From Echinarachnius parma (Eukaryota; Echinodermata; Echinoidea; Clypeasteroida; Echinarachniidae), in contig JBAMJV010005542.1 in NCBI GenBank assembly GCA_037951105.1, positions 49,905 to 113,904 on the forward strand: a stretch of 64,000 bases of DNA, read 5' to 3'. Both the position numbers and the translations under genes were made by a program. Positions 11,660 through 24,437 of the stretch are shown here, in pieces. Below the pieces are notes generated by a model. The model made no database searches and was not told the origin of the DNA. It worked only from the letters and a program-made list of their open reading frames with translations. Numbering within the stretch: the first letter of the stretch is position 1; every line of letters begins with the position of its first letter.

Positions 11660-12220
11660 ACCCCCCTGTTCTTGTGGATGTATGTCTGTTACTATTGCAG
11701 TGTTTAACAGTTCAACACAAGTTCCTCTTCTATTTTGTGTCTCTTTGTTCTCGTTCTTTGTTGCTGCTTTTGCAATGTTGTTCTTCTATTCTTCATTCAC
11801 ATTTTGCTCTTTTTTTACCACCTGTTCTTCCCATTCTGCTCTTCTGATTTTAGTTTTTTTCCATCTAATTATGTCTCTCTTCTTTTCCCCTGCTCAATTA
11901 TTTTTAACTGTCACTCTTTATTTTGTTATGACACTTGCCTCTTAAAATAATTCAAAATTTCAGTACTTTCATATCTACTGAAGAGAGGGGTTTACTTTTC
12001 ATATTTTGTCTGTATTTTCTAGATTGTTTTTCCAATCTCATTTCTCTCTCTTCTTTTTCTTCGCTCCGCTCATTTTATCCGTCACTCCTTCGTTATTTTG
12101 TGTCACTTTCCTCTTAAAAATAGTTTGAATTTGCAGTTCTTTCATATCTACTAGAGGGAAGGGTTTTTTCTCTTCATATGCCCTCTTCAACTTTTTTTCA
12201 TCGTGTAACATTAACCTGTT
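11660..12220. other. Pyrimidine-rich, T-rich stretch with a loose tandem duplication
   Basis: No gene. TTTTCATCATCTACTGAAGAG-like blocks recur near 11965 and 12145 (CATATCTACT, AGAGGGGTTTACTTTTC / GGGTTTTTTCTCTTC). Confidence 0.5.
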
Positions 12221-12294
12221 TCTATTAAAGGTGAATGACAGTAGTGAACCGCCTAATAATTGATATATTTGCATAATTATAAAATTGATCTACT

Positions 12295-12490
12295 GTACAT
12301 TGATATCGCCTTCGCGGAATTACCATACGCTACGTGCAAATAAGCTTGTGCGTTACACGTGGACTTCGCTATATACGGGCTATATTGTCCCCGGCTTGTC
12401 GATATCTCCAGCCCAGCGCTAGCGGCGCGAACGGGTGGTGGATTTATAAATTTCACGGGCGGGTATTGGATTTCTTCCGATATTTCTGTA
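12295..12490. other. CpG-rich island of unknown nature
   Basis: Dense CG dinucleotides (CTTCGCGGAATTAC, AGCGGCGCGAACGGG) stand out from the AT-rich surroundings. No protein family recognised. It abuts the right half of the AGCC...GGCT MITE family. Confidence 0.45.
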
Positions 12491-12685
12491 TTCAACGATG
12501 CTTAGGTTCGGATTTTACCACAGAAGCCGTATTTAGATACTTATTCAACAATATTGATCAATTTATATAGATGTTTTCGGGTACTTTCCCAAAACTGGTA
12601 TTGGGCTTTAAACCAAGGGTATATGATTTGATGTAGATTATCATTCATCCAGTCGAAGTTAATGATATCTTGTTATTAATGAAGA

Positions 12686-12730
12686 AGTGTAGCCAGAAGA
12701 AGCCGGTAGTTCACCGGCGAAACGTCGCCT
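12686..12730 (+). other. GAAACGTCG motif with stem (hammerhead-like, degenerate)
   Basis: CAGAAGA, then the hairpin GCCGGTAGTTCACCGGC, then GAAACGTCGCC. Spacing matches a hammerhead core (CUGANGA, stem II, GAAA, NUH) as found in Penelope-like elements, but the CUGANGA box has a U-to-A change. Confidence 0.4.
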
Positions 12731-13059
12731 TACAAATAGTAAGTTTCCAGCTTCTAGATTTATAACAAGATATTATCAACGGTACATGACTATTAGATTT
12801 TGGATGGATTATGTGATTCATTTCAGAAATTGGCAGAAATGTAAGTCAACTGCCTGTGTAAAAAACCTTCAAATTTGTATGAATAGAATAAGGAGGCAGG
12901 AAAGTGATACATCCCCAGCGGCAAGGGAAGTCAATGGCCTCTTTATGCCTCCATTCATATTTCGTCCGCTCTTTTAATCCAGTCAGGACTCGTCCTTAAA
13001 ATACCCGGTGCTTGGGTCTTTAGAGAATGCCTGTTTTACCCAACTCAAATTGTCTTCAA

Positions 13060-13535
13060 CCGGTTTAATTTCCCATTGATATTTGAGGTTTTGGGAAAAG
13101 GGAAAAACCCAGTTTCTTTACGGCCATACAGTAATCATCCATCATTATCCTTGAAGGAGAAGTCTATAAGCCATCTTGTTTGTTATATTAAGCACCTTAT
13201 CTTTCCGGGCATCTGTCAATTGACCGACCATGAGTATGTTTCTTCTTAAGACATGAAAAGTGCACCTCCCAAACATCTTATGTGCAAATTATCTCCAACA
13301 GGTTTAATTTCCCATTGATATTTGAGGTTTTGGGAAAGGGGAAAACCCAGTTTCTTTACGGCCATACAGTAATCATCCATCATTATCTCGTACACAAACC
13401 TTGAAGGAAAGTCTATAAGCCATCTTGTTTGTTATAAGCACCTTATCTTTTCCGGCATCTGTCGATTGACTGACCATGAGTATGTTCTTCTTTAGACATG
13501 AAAAGCTCACCTCCCAAACATCTTATGTGCTATTG
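13060..13535 (+). repeat. Tandem duplication, ~240-bp unit
   Basis: Two copies start at CCCATTGATATTTGAGG (about 13072 and 13312) and share ACGGCCATACAGTAATCATC and AAACATCTTATGTGC. Confidence 0.92.
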
Positions 13536-14411
13536 TATCACCAGCAATGAGAGTGAGAGTGAGAAGGACGTTAAGTTGATTTCTTGCTGAATTGAGTTCT
13601 GCATGCTATCATGCAGGTCAGAGCCTTTTTAGTTCTTTATGTTATGCCAATTTCTTTTTAAGATCATATCTATTTCTAATTTTTGAAATATTAAGGAAAA
13701 ATAAAAGAGAGCTTTATTGGTTTCTACAGAGTGCCGGAACGTTAATAATGATTATATCCAAAGTACAAAAAGTGACTTAGTACCGTAATACCCCTCAATC
13801 GATGTCATGTGTGCTATTGTATCATCAATGTCAAAAGGTGGAGTCTTTTTGCCAGATAATCATCCTTTGATATTATCTAATATACTGTATAAGCCTTGTA
13901 GGGATTGCCACATTTTACGTGCCTTATCATCCCCAGGTATCGCCGATCTTCCATGAATATCTTGTCTCAGAGGTCATGAAATGCACTACATGTGATTGAA
14001 GCTGTATTATGTCATGAGGTGAACTGGTGGACACCGTTTCTTCTGCTTAGAAATAATTATTAGATGTTATCTAAAACATACCGTCAGTAACCATGCGTGC
14101 ATGTACAGTATTAGCATTTCCAGCATTATTGAGGATAGACAAGGGGGGGGGGGGAGTCCCCCATGTCTTTTGACAGGCATTTGGTGTTATCTAAAACATG
14201 ATCCTCAGTAATATCCTTGCTGTCCAAGGTTCCTCGTAATCTCAGGGTATTAGCAGTTCAATGATTTGTTGGGTCATCAAGAAAATGTCGCTCAAAGTTC
14301 AAGTACACTTTTAAGACTTCCAATGTATTATGTGCTTCCATATCTCCAATATCGTAAGGTGGTCGGTTTGGGGCCCTTATTTATGCTTCCAGTACGTAAT
14401 CAATTGATAGT

Positions 14412-14515
14412 ACAGTCAAACCTGTCTTAGTGGCCACATGTCTATCGCAGCTAACCTGCCTATAGTGGCCACTGTATAGAATAACGGTCTCATGGAACCT
14501 GTCTATATATATGTC
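14412..14515 (+). mobile_element. AGTCAAACCTGT MITE, partial
   Basis: Left end with CAGTCAAACCTGTCTTAGTG and GCCTATAGTGGCCAC. Full copies at 15029-15205 and 44995-45172. Confidence 0.7.
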
Positions 14516-14689
14516 ACCTGTATTTCTTGGATCACAGGTTTAAGCATGAAAATCAAAGCTCACGTAGAAAGCGCTGTTCATGCGTTATGTTTCATACAAA
14601 TTTGCAACTTTTTCAAAAGGTCAACGGATGCATTTATTTGTCACATTTTCTTGCACATGCTTTCCACATACCCTTTCATTTTCTAACCC

Positions 14690-14838
14690 CTAGCCTTCAG
14701 GAACCTGCTGGACTATGTATTTACTCTATGGGAATTATGTAAACTAAGAGAAAACAGGTTAACCCCTTGCCTACCGGAACCTGGTGGACCATGTATGAAC
14801 TGTACTGTGATTGCAAAATCTAGCAGGAGATCGGTTAA
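14690..14838 (+). mobile_element. Two head-to-tail TTAA micro-elements, family 1
   Basis: CAGGAACCTGCTGGACTATG to AAACAGGTTAA, then AACCCCTTGCCTACCGG to GATCGGTTAA. Confidence 0.65.
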
Positions 14839-15028
14839 TAACACTTACGTAAAGCTTAGAGGAAGTTATGTGACCTTTGTGTAACAGTCAGAATAATGCG
14901 TAACATGTGAACTGAAGCAGACATTGATGTCAATGTGCGTGAAGAAGTGAGGAGTTTACAGGTTTGCTCTAAGCGTTTATAGAATGAAAAGCTATCAAAC
15001 ATCGCTATCGGGTGAAAGCGTATAATTA

Positions 15029-15205
15029 TAGTCAAACCAGTGTATAGAAATAACCCAAGGGAAACAAGAAAAGTGGCCACTGTAGACAGGTGACCACTGC
15101 AGTCAGGTTTCATAACATAGTTTTTCTCTACAGGGAATTACTTTTGATGGCTACTATGGGCAGGTTTGCTATTGACAGGTTGCCATTATGACAGGCTTGA
15201 CATTT
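15029..15205 (+). mobile_element. AGTCAAACC...GGCTTGACA MITE
   Basis: Inverted ends AGTCAAACCAGTGTATAG and GACAGGCTTGACA, with GGAAACAAGAAAAGTGGCCA inside. Same family at 34515-34700, 38728-38895 and 44995-45172. Confidence 0.8.
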
Positions 15206-15773
15206 CTTTATTTGTTAAAAATTGTATATAAATATAATATTGAGTGCAGTTGGCCATGAAAATGCTGTCCAGAATTGAAAGAGAGATGGGGAAAATGTAA
15301 GTTCTTGAATAGAATCTTTGCAGTCAATCTGTAACATGCGGGGGCCTGGTCCGGGAGCATATGAGATGGGATGGGATTGGGATCCATTGGGACTACATTA
15401 GGTTTGATGAAGCTCAAATTACTTTGCACAAAATCCACACAAATTTCTGCAAAGTCATGACTGCCACGCGAGGCATTATAATATTGCCATTTCCCACACC
15501 TACTGGGAGAGATGTTGTGCGATTAAATTTCACAGTTTCACAGATAGGATGATTCTGTTGTCATGACTTCAGAGGGAATCTAGACGAACAATAAAATCCA
15601 GGGGAGAAGGGGAAGAGGAGGGAGATGGAGATAGAGAAGGAGAGAAATGGAGAGAGATCGAGAGAGGAGAGAAAAGGGGAAGAGATAAGTAAAGAGAAAG
15701 GGGGATACAAAAGTGAGAAATAGCCAAGTATAATGCTCAAGTGTACATCTAGAGATAAGTTAAAAAAGTATCA

Positions 15774-15926
15774 ACCAATTGCCTAGGGGAACCTGGTGGG
15801 CTCTGTATTATCTATATAGGGATGGCAAAATCTAGTAGGGAACAGGTTAACCCATTGCCTACAGGAACCTGGTGAGCACTGTATTAACTCTATGGGGACT
15901 GCAAAATCTAGTAGGGAACAGGTTAA
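15774..15926 (+). mobile_element. Two adjacent TTAA micro-elements, family 1
   Basis: 15774-15850 and 15847-15926 share the central TTAA. The second is a near-consensus 80-bp unit: TTAACCCATTGCCTACAGG to TAGTAGGGAACAGGTTAA, with CCC/GGG next to TTAA at each end. Confidence 0.8.
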
Positions 15927-16439
15927 CAAAGGGAAAAAGAAAAAGAAGGAAATGTTGTTATGTGATGGTGGACATATCAGGGGTATTATAGCCATATATA
16001 ATGCACCTGATTTGTTGTCTATTATGTAAAAGGAATCAATCAGGATTTAATATTTGAGGTTGCTCATGTTAAATTCATCTCTCGCTGGACTGTTTGCATG
16101 AATAATTCACATTGCGGTGACTAGATGAAACTTATAATACTAACAAATATATATTTTGACAAATAAGGATTGGATACGCTTCTCAAGACGTTACAAACAA
16201 AATCATTTTTTCTTTGAGACAGTAGTAACCCGTTGGTAAAAAAATACTTTGTTTATTTTGTTCATGTGTGCAAACTGTAAAGCATGCTTTTTAAAATTGT
16301 TGTATTCACTCCTTTCACATTTTACCTGAGCATTCATGTGACGCAGAGAGGTTTGATGTGAAACAAGAAAATACTTCACCCCTTGCTGACAGGAACCCTG
16401 TTGGCTATGTACAAAGTCTGTACAGATTTCAGAATCTCA

Positions 16440-16920
16440 AAGGGAATTCAGACCGGTATATTAGACGCGTGGATCCATATTGCGCACTTTTACGCACGGT
16501 ACGTAATCCCCATTGGCTCAGTTATAAGTAGCGATCGCAAACTGTCCCACTTCACGAACACCCGAGTCGAAAATGCATCAAAAATAGCCGTGTTCGGAAT
16601 GTTTGTACTAGTCGAATCATGGTCGAATGGAGATCCATCAGAGATGTTACGAGCGAAAATATTACGTAACACGCTCAACCGCACCGACTTCACAGTGCCG
16701 CTGTTTGATCTTATCAGCGATGGTCAGCGATGTATTGCCTCAGGTTACAGCTCGAGCAATTTGCACGGTATATAATAGATACCAGCTGTGTGCTGCATGT
16801 AATTTCATAAGAAGGCCCGTGTTCAGATATTTCGAAGCACCCCTCTTCGATCGATCCAACATATATCGTGATTTTACCTCGGGAGATTACGGTGGAGTGC
16901 GAGTTGGAATTTGCTGACTA
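16440..16920. other. CpG-rich block next to PDE9A exon a
   Basis: Many CG dinucleotides (GTCGAAAATGC, ACGAGCGAAAATATTACG, CGATCGATCC). It begins where a family-1 micro-element (16377-16449) breaks off, which suggests insertion into that repeat. No known protein. Confidence 0.4.
16768..16778 (+). promoter_or_regulatory. Weak TATA-like site in a CpG-rich block before exon a
   Basis: GTATATAATAG sits inside a CpG-rich stretch (about 16450-16920) that ends just before PDE9A exon a. The stretch has an open 130-codon frame (16383-16775) that I do not recognise. An alternative promoter or a young insertion are both possible. Confidence 0.2.
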
Positions 16921-16988
16921 CCCATTTTAACCCACGCATATATGCCTTTAACATTTTCTTTTGTTCTTCCATTTTGTTTTTGCTACAG

Positions 16989-17138
16989 ATGTTTTCCGGT
17001 CAGCGGCAGAGGCTGGTCCCAACGACATTCTCAAGCTTTACAACCAGAAGAACAACCTCGTCAACATCTCACCAAAACTTCTCGAGAACACGCCTGACTC
17101 TCGGTATAAACTCGAGGTCGTCGCGGCACATTATGACG
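16989..17138 (+). CDS. PDE9A: PDE9A exon a (N-terminal region)
   Basis: Acceptor TTTTGCTACAG precedes the exon and donor GTAAGG follows it. It starts with two bases completing a split codon and ends with one base, 150 nt. It encodes DILKLY, then [20 protein letters not shown]. The last part lines up with the human PDE9A stretch around VSIDPTMPANSERTPYKV. A preceding exon must supply one base. It was not found between 1 and 16988, so it may be outside the window or too short to see. Confidence 0.85.
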
Positions 17139-20100
17139 GTAAGGAAGAATCCTGCGCCCATAATAATACTTAAAGTGAAGAGCAGTAAAAATTGAATTGT
17201 GCTGCTGTTATATTTTATTCATAATAGAGGTCACTATCTTTTCACTTTGCTTTACTAAGTTAAGGCTGGTAAGATTGAATTCTGCAACCATTATTATATT
17301 TGTACATAATTCAGGTCGCTATGCATGTACTTCGCTGATTCTAAGTGCAGGAAGGGAAAGTCTTTTGTGAATTCAACTGTCATATTTCCCACTTCTTTTG
17401 TGTCTCAGTGAGACCTGGGAATGGTAGCTAGTCGGCCATCGCTCTCAGTAAGAAGCTTATCACATATCAATTATAATGTGAAAAATAGCTTGAAAATGTG
17501 CCAAGGTTATTTAGTAATCAAACATAAAGAAGATATAGTCGTGAGTGATATGGAATAAAAACACTTGAGTGCTTTAAGTCAGAAACTAGGTCTAAGGAGA
17601 TTGGAGAGGTCGAGAAACGGGGGAGAAAGCAAGAGATTGTTGAACACATTGGAGGATGGAGAAAAGGGGGAGAGGTAGAGATAGACATGTAGAGAGAGAA
17701 GAGAGGATAAGATATTACTCTTTGTATGTATTTAAAGGCCCAAAGCCTTGAATACTAGAAGTGAGAAAATATTGCTAAGTTAAAGATCACAGAAGATGAG
17801 AAAAAGAGGTAGAGATATAGATAAACATAACTCATTGTATGTAGAATCTAGATAAAGATGGGTAGATAGATATTAGGAAGAAGAAGAGTTATAATGAGAG
17901 AGGAGTGGGGTGGTGGAGAGAAAGAGAAACTGACCATTATACAGTATGGGTAGGGACAAATGCTAGAGTCATGAAAGAAAAAAAGGTCATCTTGTAATAA
18001 ATCTCTCAAAGAAAAAAAAAAAACAATTATAAAATGTGTCAGGGACATTTCGATTGGGCAAAAGAAGGCATTTTCTGATTGAAAAGCATTAAAAGGCCCT
18101 TGAGTGTCAGAAGTAAGAAACTGTCTCTGAGGAATCGAAGAAAGGGGTAGATAAGTATGAGAAAGATGCAAGGGGGAAAGTCAGAGAGAGAGAGAGAGAG
18201 TGAGAGAGAAAAGAAAACTTATGTTTGAAGAGTTGGAGATAAAGGTCTAGAGAGACACAGGAATAAAGATGAGCAATTTAGAAGAAGAGAGTGACTGAGA
18301 GAAGGGGGGGGGGAGTAATTGGGAGAAACACATATGAAGAAGGAAGTTAGTAGGAATTTCAGAGTGAGAGAGAGAAAGAGAAAAGAAAATGTATGTTTGA
18401 AGAGATGGAGATAAAGGTTTATAGAGACCAAAGATAAAGAAGGAGCAATTTAGAAACAGAGAGTGACTGAGAGAGGAGGGGGTAGTAATGGAGAGAAACA
18501 CATATGAAGAAGGAAGTTAGTAGGAGTTAGTATAAAGTAGAAAAATGAAAGACGGACAACTTATAAAGCAAAAAGGAAGTCCACTTTCTTCTTCTTCATC
18601 CCCTTTGGCGCACATCCCAGCAAAACAAAATCAATACTTGTAAGCAAACTAGTTTATGTCCTTCTGTATCTTGTATCTCGATCACTTCAAGGGGAGAAAT
18701 AGATAGCATCATCTACAAGGTTACTTGCCTTTTCTTTTTTAAAGGTACCGAGTAGCATTATCGGAGGACAAAATGCAAAACTGTCCACTTCACAATGGAC
18801 AACTGTTCATTTCGGAGGTGAACTATCAGAATTGATACTTATTTGTGTATGTCTGATGACCTAGTTATGCAGACATTTTGGTGAGATTATAAAGATATGG
18901 AAATATCTAATATTTTGTAGTGTTACATGTACTGATTTAGCACCTCCTCTCAACTATTATCATAGTTATTTTCATAGTTACATGTATATACATGTATCTC
19001 TATCTATCCATCCATTCATCCATCCATCCATCCATCTTTCCTTCCATCCATCCATCCATCCATCCATCCATCCATCCATCCATCCATCCATCCATCCATC
19101 CATCCATCCATCCATCCATCCATCCATCCATCCATCCATCCATCCATCCATCCATCCATCCATCCATCCATCCATCCATCCATCCACTCGTTCATCCTTT
19201 TCCTAGCCCTCCCCATCCCCCCCCCCCTCACCCCTCCCACTCCCCCACCTCCCCCTCTCACTCCCTCTCCCCCGTTGCTACTTCATTTGTGATGTATGGA
19301 ACAAGATGTTTCTTCATGTACAATAAACAGAAGTGAGACACATTTTGCTATTGTGTTAAAAAGTCGATCGCTATCTTTCACTTGTGGCATAGCCCTATCT
19401 TGTACTAGCCTGATTTTGTTCAATTGTGTATGACTAATTCTTACCAGTTGTAACATTTTGCAAATTTCAATTGACAATGGATAGCACAATGTGATAAGCA
19501 GAAAGAGGGAAACTATGCCATTGTGTGATACGTGATGGTTATCTTGCTCCTCTGACTTGACACAGTTTTGTCTCAAACTGTGTGAACATGTGCAGTGTGC
19601 ATGGTTGAATTTTGCAAATAATTTATTGAGCAAAAAATTATCATACATGTATGTACTTCATGTTCATGCTTGCGGTGCAGTGAATATAAATCAATTAATT
19701 CAGTTCGTTTTCTCAATATATAAAACAATAAAAGATACATACAAAATTATGACAATATAAAAGTACATTTCATTTACAATTTTAAGAAGGCTGATTGCAC
19801 ATACAAATTAAGAATAATTATTGTAAGAGGGGTAACAACCAAAAAGGTATTTCAGGTAAGAAATACTCGTTGATCAATCCATACTTGTTAATAAGAGTGA
19901 CAAATTAGATACTCTTTTTAAATTCAGGTAAGAAATATTTGGTTTATGCGAGCTTTCGATAATTGCCCAATATGGCAAAGCTTAGGCAAGTTTGAAAATA
20001 CAATGTGTCATTTGTTTGTAAGGTCTGTCAATATTTTGGAGAATGTGCTGTATGCAATAACTGTTTATAATGTAAATTTATTTTGTTTCTTGCCAAACTA

Positions 20101-23100
20101 CAGGAAGCGTTGCAGAGAGACTGGGCTTTGATATACAAAAGATGGAGTCAAGGTAAGGAAAAGAAAATTATGCAATTTATTTCATTTTTTGATCGCAGGT
20201 CATACAACAGTTGGGTACATTTGGTCGGGTGTTAAATAAGCCTGAGCAGCTAGGGCTAGTCTATTATGCTCCCCAGGGAGTTAAGAGGGTGCACAAGATA
20301 ATTGTGTGGGTTTGAATTGTACCTGATGGCCAAGGGTAATACAAATTGATACAGTGCTTAAATAGAAACCCTGTTTTAAGTGCTATATAAATGCAATCTA
20401 TTATTATTTGTATTATTATTACTCTACATGCTGTTTTGCCTGATATTTTTATGGTACAGTGATTATCTATAGTCCTTACCAGTCGACAGTCATTGTTAGT
20501 AAAAAAAAAGGGCCCTGTAGTAAATCTATGGGATTTCAAAATCCAGTAGGGAACATGTTAACCCATGTCCTATGGGAACATGGTGAGCCCTGAAATAAAT
20601 CTATGACATTGCAAATCTAGTAGGGAATAGGTTAAATGAACTGGTAAGAAAAGAAAATGCTTGATAATCTGAAAAATGAATTCCTTTCTTTCTTTCCTCC
20701 CTCGATGTGTTCAGGTTGGAGCTACTGGAGAAAAAGGTGCTAGTCGATGGCGGAGAAATCCCCACGGTCGTCTATGAACTCCGCAATAAAGTAGAAGATT
20801 TCAGGGACAAACTTGAGGTAAGACTATACCAGAAATGAGTTAAAGCCAAATAACGGTATTGGGGAAACGCCTGACACACAAAAAATGAAAAATACGCTTT
20901 TATCACCTACCATGTGAAATAATATATCATATCTTGGCCCCGTTGCAGAAAGACATATAATCGTTTGTAAGTTACAATTAATTGTAAGTCAGATCATGTG
21001 TTCTAAATGCGCAAATCTGATTTGTTGAAACGTGCAAATTTTCTGACTTACAATAAATTGTTAATTACAATCGATTGTATCTCTTTCTGCAACGGGCCCT
21101 TATCTGTTAATGTAAAGATTTGGACAAAAGCTGCTTTGAATTTGACTATTTGAGCAATAAAATGTTAGAAATGAAAAAGTCTTATTACCATAGACTCAAT
21201 TCAACTACACGTATGCTGCTTGCAAAAGCTACGAAGCGCATGTAGCACAGCATGCAGGCTTGTCAACTCTTGAGTGATTTTTGTTAAATTGCACAAAGAT
21301 AATGGATCAAATCAATGTCATTGCCCATGAGTACTTAATTTGGATTAACATGCATTCTTTATAGACCCCAGCCCTGGGCCAGAGTCCTGAATGGGTTAAA
21401 GGGTACCACCATCCAAAAAATAATTTTCTTTTTAACAGGTAACATTTTGAGTAGTCCATTCCTCTAAAAAGTTCAGAAGAAAAGGTTTTTAGAAAAATTA
21501 TATAATTTAAGCAAAAGGCATCACCATACTATAAGATGTGTTCAGGGGTCTGCATACGAAGACTACCTTTTGTCTAGGATGAATGCATCGTCCGTGATTC
21601 TATTGTCTCCAAACGTACGCGTGAATAGAATTGGCGCATTTGCAAATGTTTGGCGCGTACGGAACCATGAAATAATAATGGTTCCGTAAGTGGTGGAAAT
21701 TAATTGCATTGTTTATGAATTACACATCCCTTTGCAAAATTGTGGGTATCTATTTGATATCGCACAACGGTACCAAAACATTATGTGTTGTTCTTTGCCT
21801 GGTGGTCCCCTTTAACTATCTTCCTTGTTCAGCTATCTCAATCCACACTGGGATTGAGTATTGTGTTTCTCACGATTTATTACCCGTCAACACCATCCCA
21901 GGCTTCATTTTCCCTGCCCTCTTGAAAGTGGCGTCATGGGATAAACATGCCTATGCCTTTCAATAACTTTTTGTCCATTTTTTTTCTTTTCTGTCAGACA
22001 TTTTTCGACATTAAAAGTGGCTTCACCATTCATAACTTGTCACTCTTTATCAATTTTCTAAGTGGAAATTTGTGGAACTTTAATCCCAGCATCACTCATG
22101 CTTTTTTCGCCCCTACATTTAAGAATGCCTTTTTAAAGTGAAAGTTTTCCCCATAAAATTCAGCATCACTCATACATGTACATAGCCCTTCATCTTTATG
22201 ATTTTCATTTTCTTTGTCCAACCTGGTATTTTGTTGACCTTGATTCTCACTTCACTCATTCATTACTCTTCGCTGTTCAATATCACTTCTTTTTTTCCCT
22301 TTTTTTATTAAAGTGAAAATTTGTGCTTTTAAAATCCAGCATCACTCATGTATAGCCCTCGTTTTAGATAACTTTTCTCTTTTACCGTCTGTTATGTTTT
22401 GAACTCCTGCAAAAAAAACTCGGGATTCTAGGTTCTAAATATAGACTGTTGATACATTTTGTATACCGGTACATACACATAGATCATTCATTGAAGATTT
22501 CGTGTGTACATGTAACTGTGAACATATTAAAAGTCTCTTTTTACATTTTTTTTTTCATTCCTTTTTACCATCTCTTCACCATTTCTTCATCTCATTTTCC
22601 GATGAGTTTGTGGCCAGCTCACAGAACCTGTTGCATTTTTACTACAAACAAAAAAGAGACTCTACAGTTCATAATGAGAAGGGAAATTTGATGAAGGTAT
22701 TGAGTAGAATTTTGAACATTTTCATTGTCTCTTTAATAACAGAGCGTTGAACATTTCAGCTGGCTGGGACTAACAAAAGAGTTTGTGGCCTGCTCCCAGA
22801 ACTAGTTGCCTTTCTACAAACAAAAAATCATATTCTTACTAGGGATTTTAAAAGGATAAAACATTGATTTAATCAAAATTTGCATGTCGATTTTAAAAAA
22901 GGAGGTTTTACATTTTGATTTCTCTTCTCACAGAGCGTTGAACACTTAAGCTGGCTGGGCCTAACCAAGGAGTTTGTGGCCAGCTCTCAGAACCAGTTGC
23001 CTTTCTACAAACATAAACTCATGTTCTAACTAGGGTCTTTTAAAGGATAAAACATGGATTTAATCAAAATGTGCATGTCGATTTTTAAAAAGGAGGTTTT

Positions 23101-24403
23101 ACATTTTTATTTCTCTTTTCACAGAGCGTTGAACGCTGGCTGGACTTAACCTAGGAGTTTGTGGCCAGCTCTCAGAAATAGTTGCCTTTCTACAAACAGA
23201 AATTCATGTTCTATCTAGGGTTTTTTAAGGATAAAACATGGATTTTATCTAAATTTGCATGCCGATTTTAAACAAGAAGGTTTTACATTTTGATTTCTCT
23301 TCTCACAGAGCGTTGAACACTTAAGCTGGCTGGGCCTAACCAAGGAGTTTGTGGCTAGCTCTCAGAACCAGTTGCCTTTCTACAAACAGAAACTCAGGAA
23401 GACGCAGGATGAGCAGAAGAGAGTCTGGGAGAAGTTCAGCAAGATCTCGTGAGTTGAACCCCCGCGAAACATTTTTAAAAATTGTTTAACTGTTTCTTTC
23501 CTGAACAGAAAACTTGAGTTTTCTTGGCTCAATCGTTGAGCACCGGTCTAGCAATGCCTGTAGATGTCTCTGGTTCGATTCCCGGCGAAGCCTATTTTTC
23601 TTTGCTCATTTTCAATCATAAAAAAAAAATAATGTCAAACAGAAATACAAAATTAATGGCGCTACTAAGCTTGATTCGCTTGACAAATTTCTCACTTGTG
23701 TCCAGCTGAGATTCACACAAGAGGAATTACTTTTTTGTTTTAATTTTAGCTGCCCGATCAGGCAATTAAACTAGACCAATGAACTTTGTCTTGCCCGACA
23801 TCAATTATAAACTAACCTGGACAATCGGGCAAGTGCTAGTGTTGTTAACTAAAGATGTGAAATTGTAAATAATTATGATTATAACTGGAAGAATAGAACT
23901 GCCCGTAGCACTAGAGTAGATCCTCAAGCTATTTCATTTCCATGATCTATTTACCCCCCCCCCCCCCATGAACAATACATTTCAGAAAACCTACATAGTT
24001 ACTTGTAGAGAATATTCTTCCGTTTTTTTCTGCAAATAAAGTGATGGGTCAGATATTAAAGAAGCCTCATTATTAAAAGCTTCGCTAGAAGATTGAGAAT
24101 GACATAGAGATATTCATCAGCTTTAAAAAAAAGGGGAATGATGAATGTTAGACGAAATTACCTACTAAGAGATTAAGGTGATTTTGTTTTAATACAAATA
24201 TTTATTTTTATGGAACGTGATGTTCAGTTGTAGACACAGTGAAGTGAGGGTTGATTGGATAAACTTCTGTCTGCCAGTTTTCCTGGAAGTTGGGTATGAC
24301 GTAGATATGACCAAAATCTTTGAAAGAAACATGTTCAAACGATTGGATTGGGGGCAAGGGGGAGGGCAATGACTCCCTGTCAGACTTTGTAACCTGTCAC
24401 CCC

Positions 24404-24437
<34 letters not shown>

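Noticed and set aside
18978-19336. Frames of repeated Met-Asp-Gly-Trp or Ile-His-Pro-Ser
   Set aside because: Products of the CATC microsatellite.
22934-23029. Exon-d copy 2 as a mutually exclusive alternative exon
   Set aside because: It ends in a stop without a donor, so it cannot replace exon d in a full-length protein; kept as a possible poison exon.
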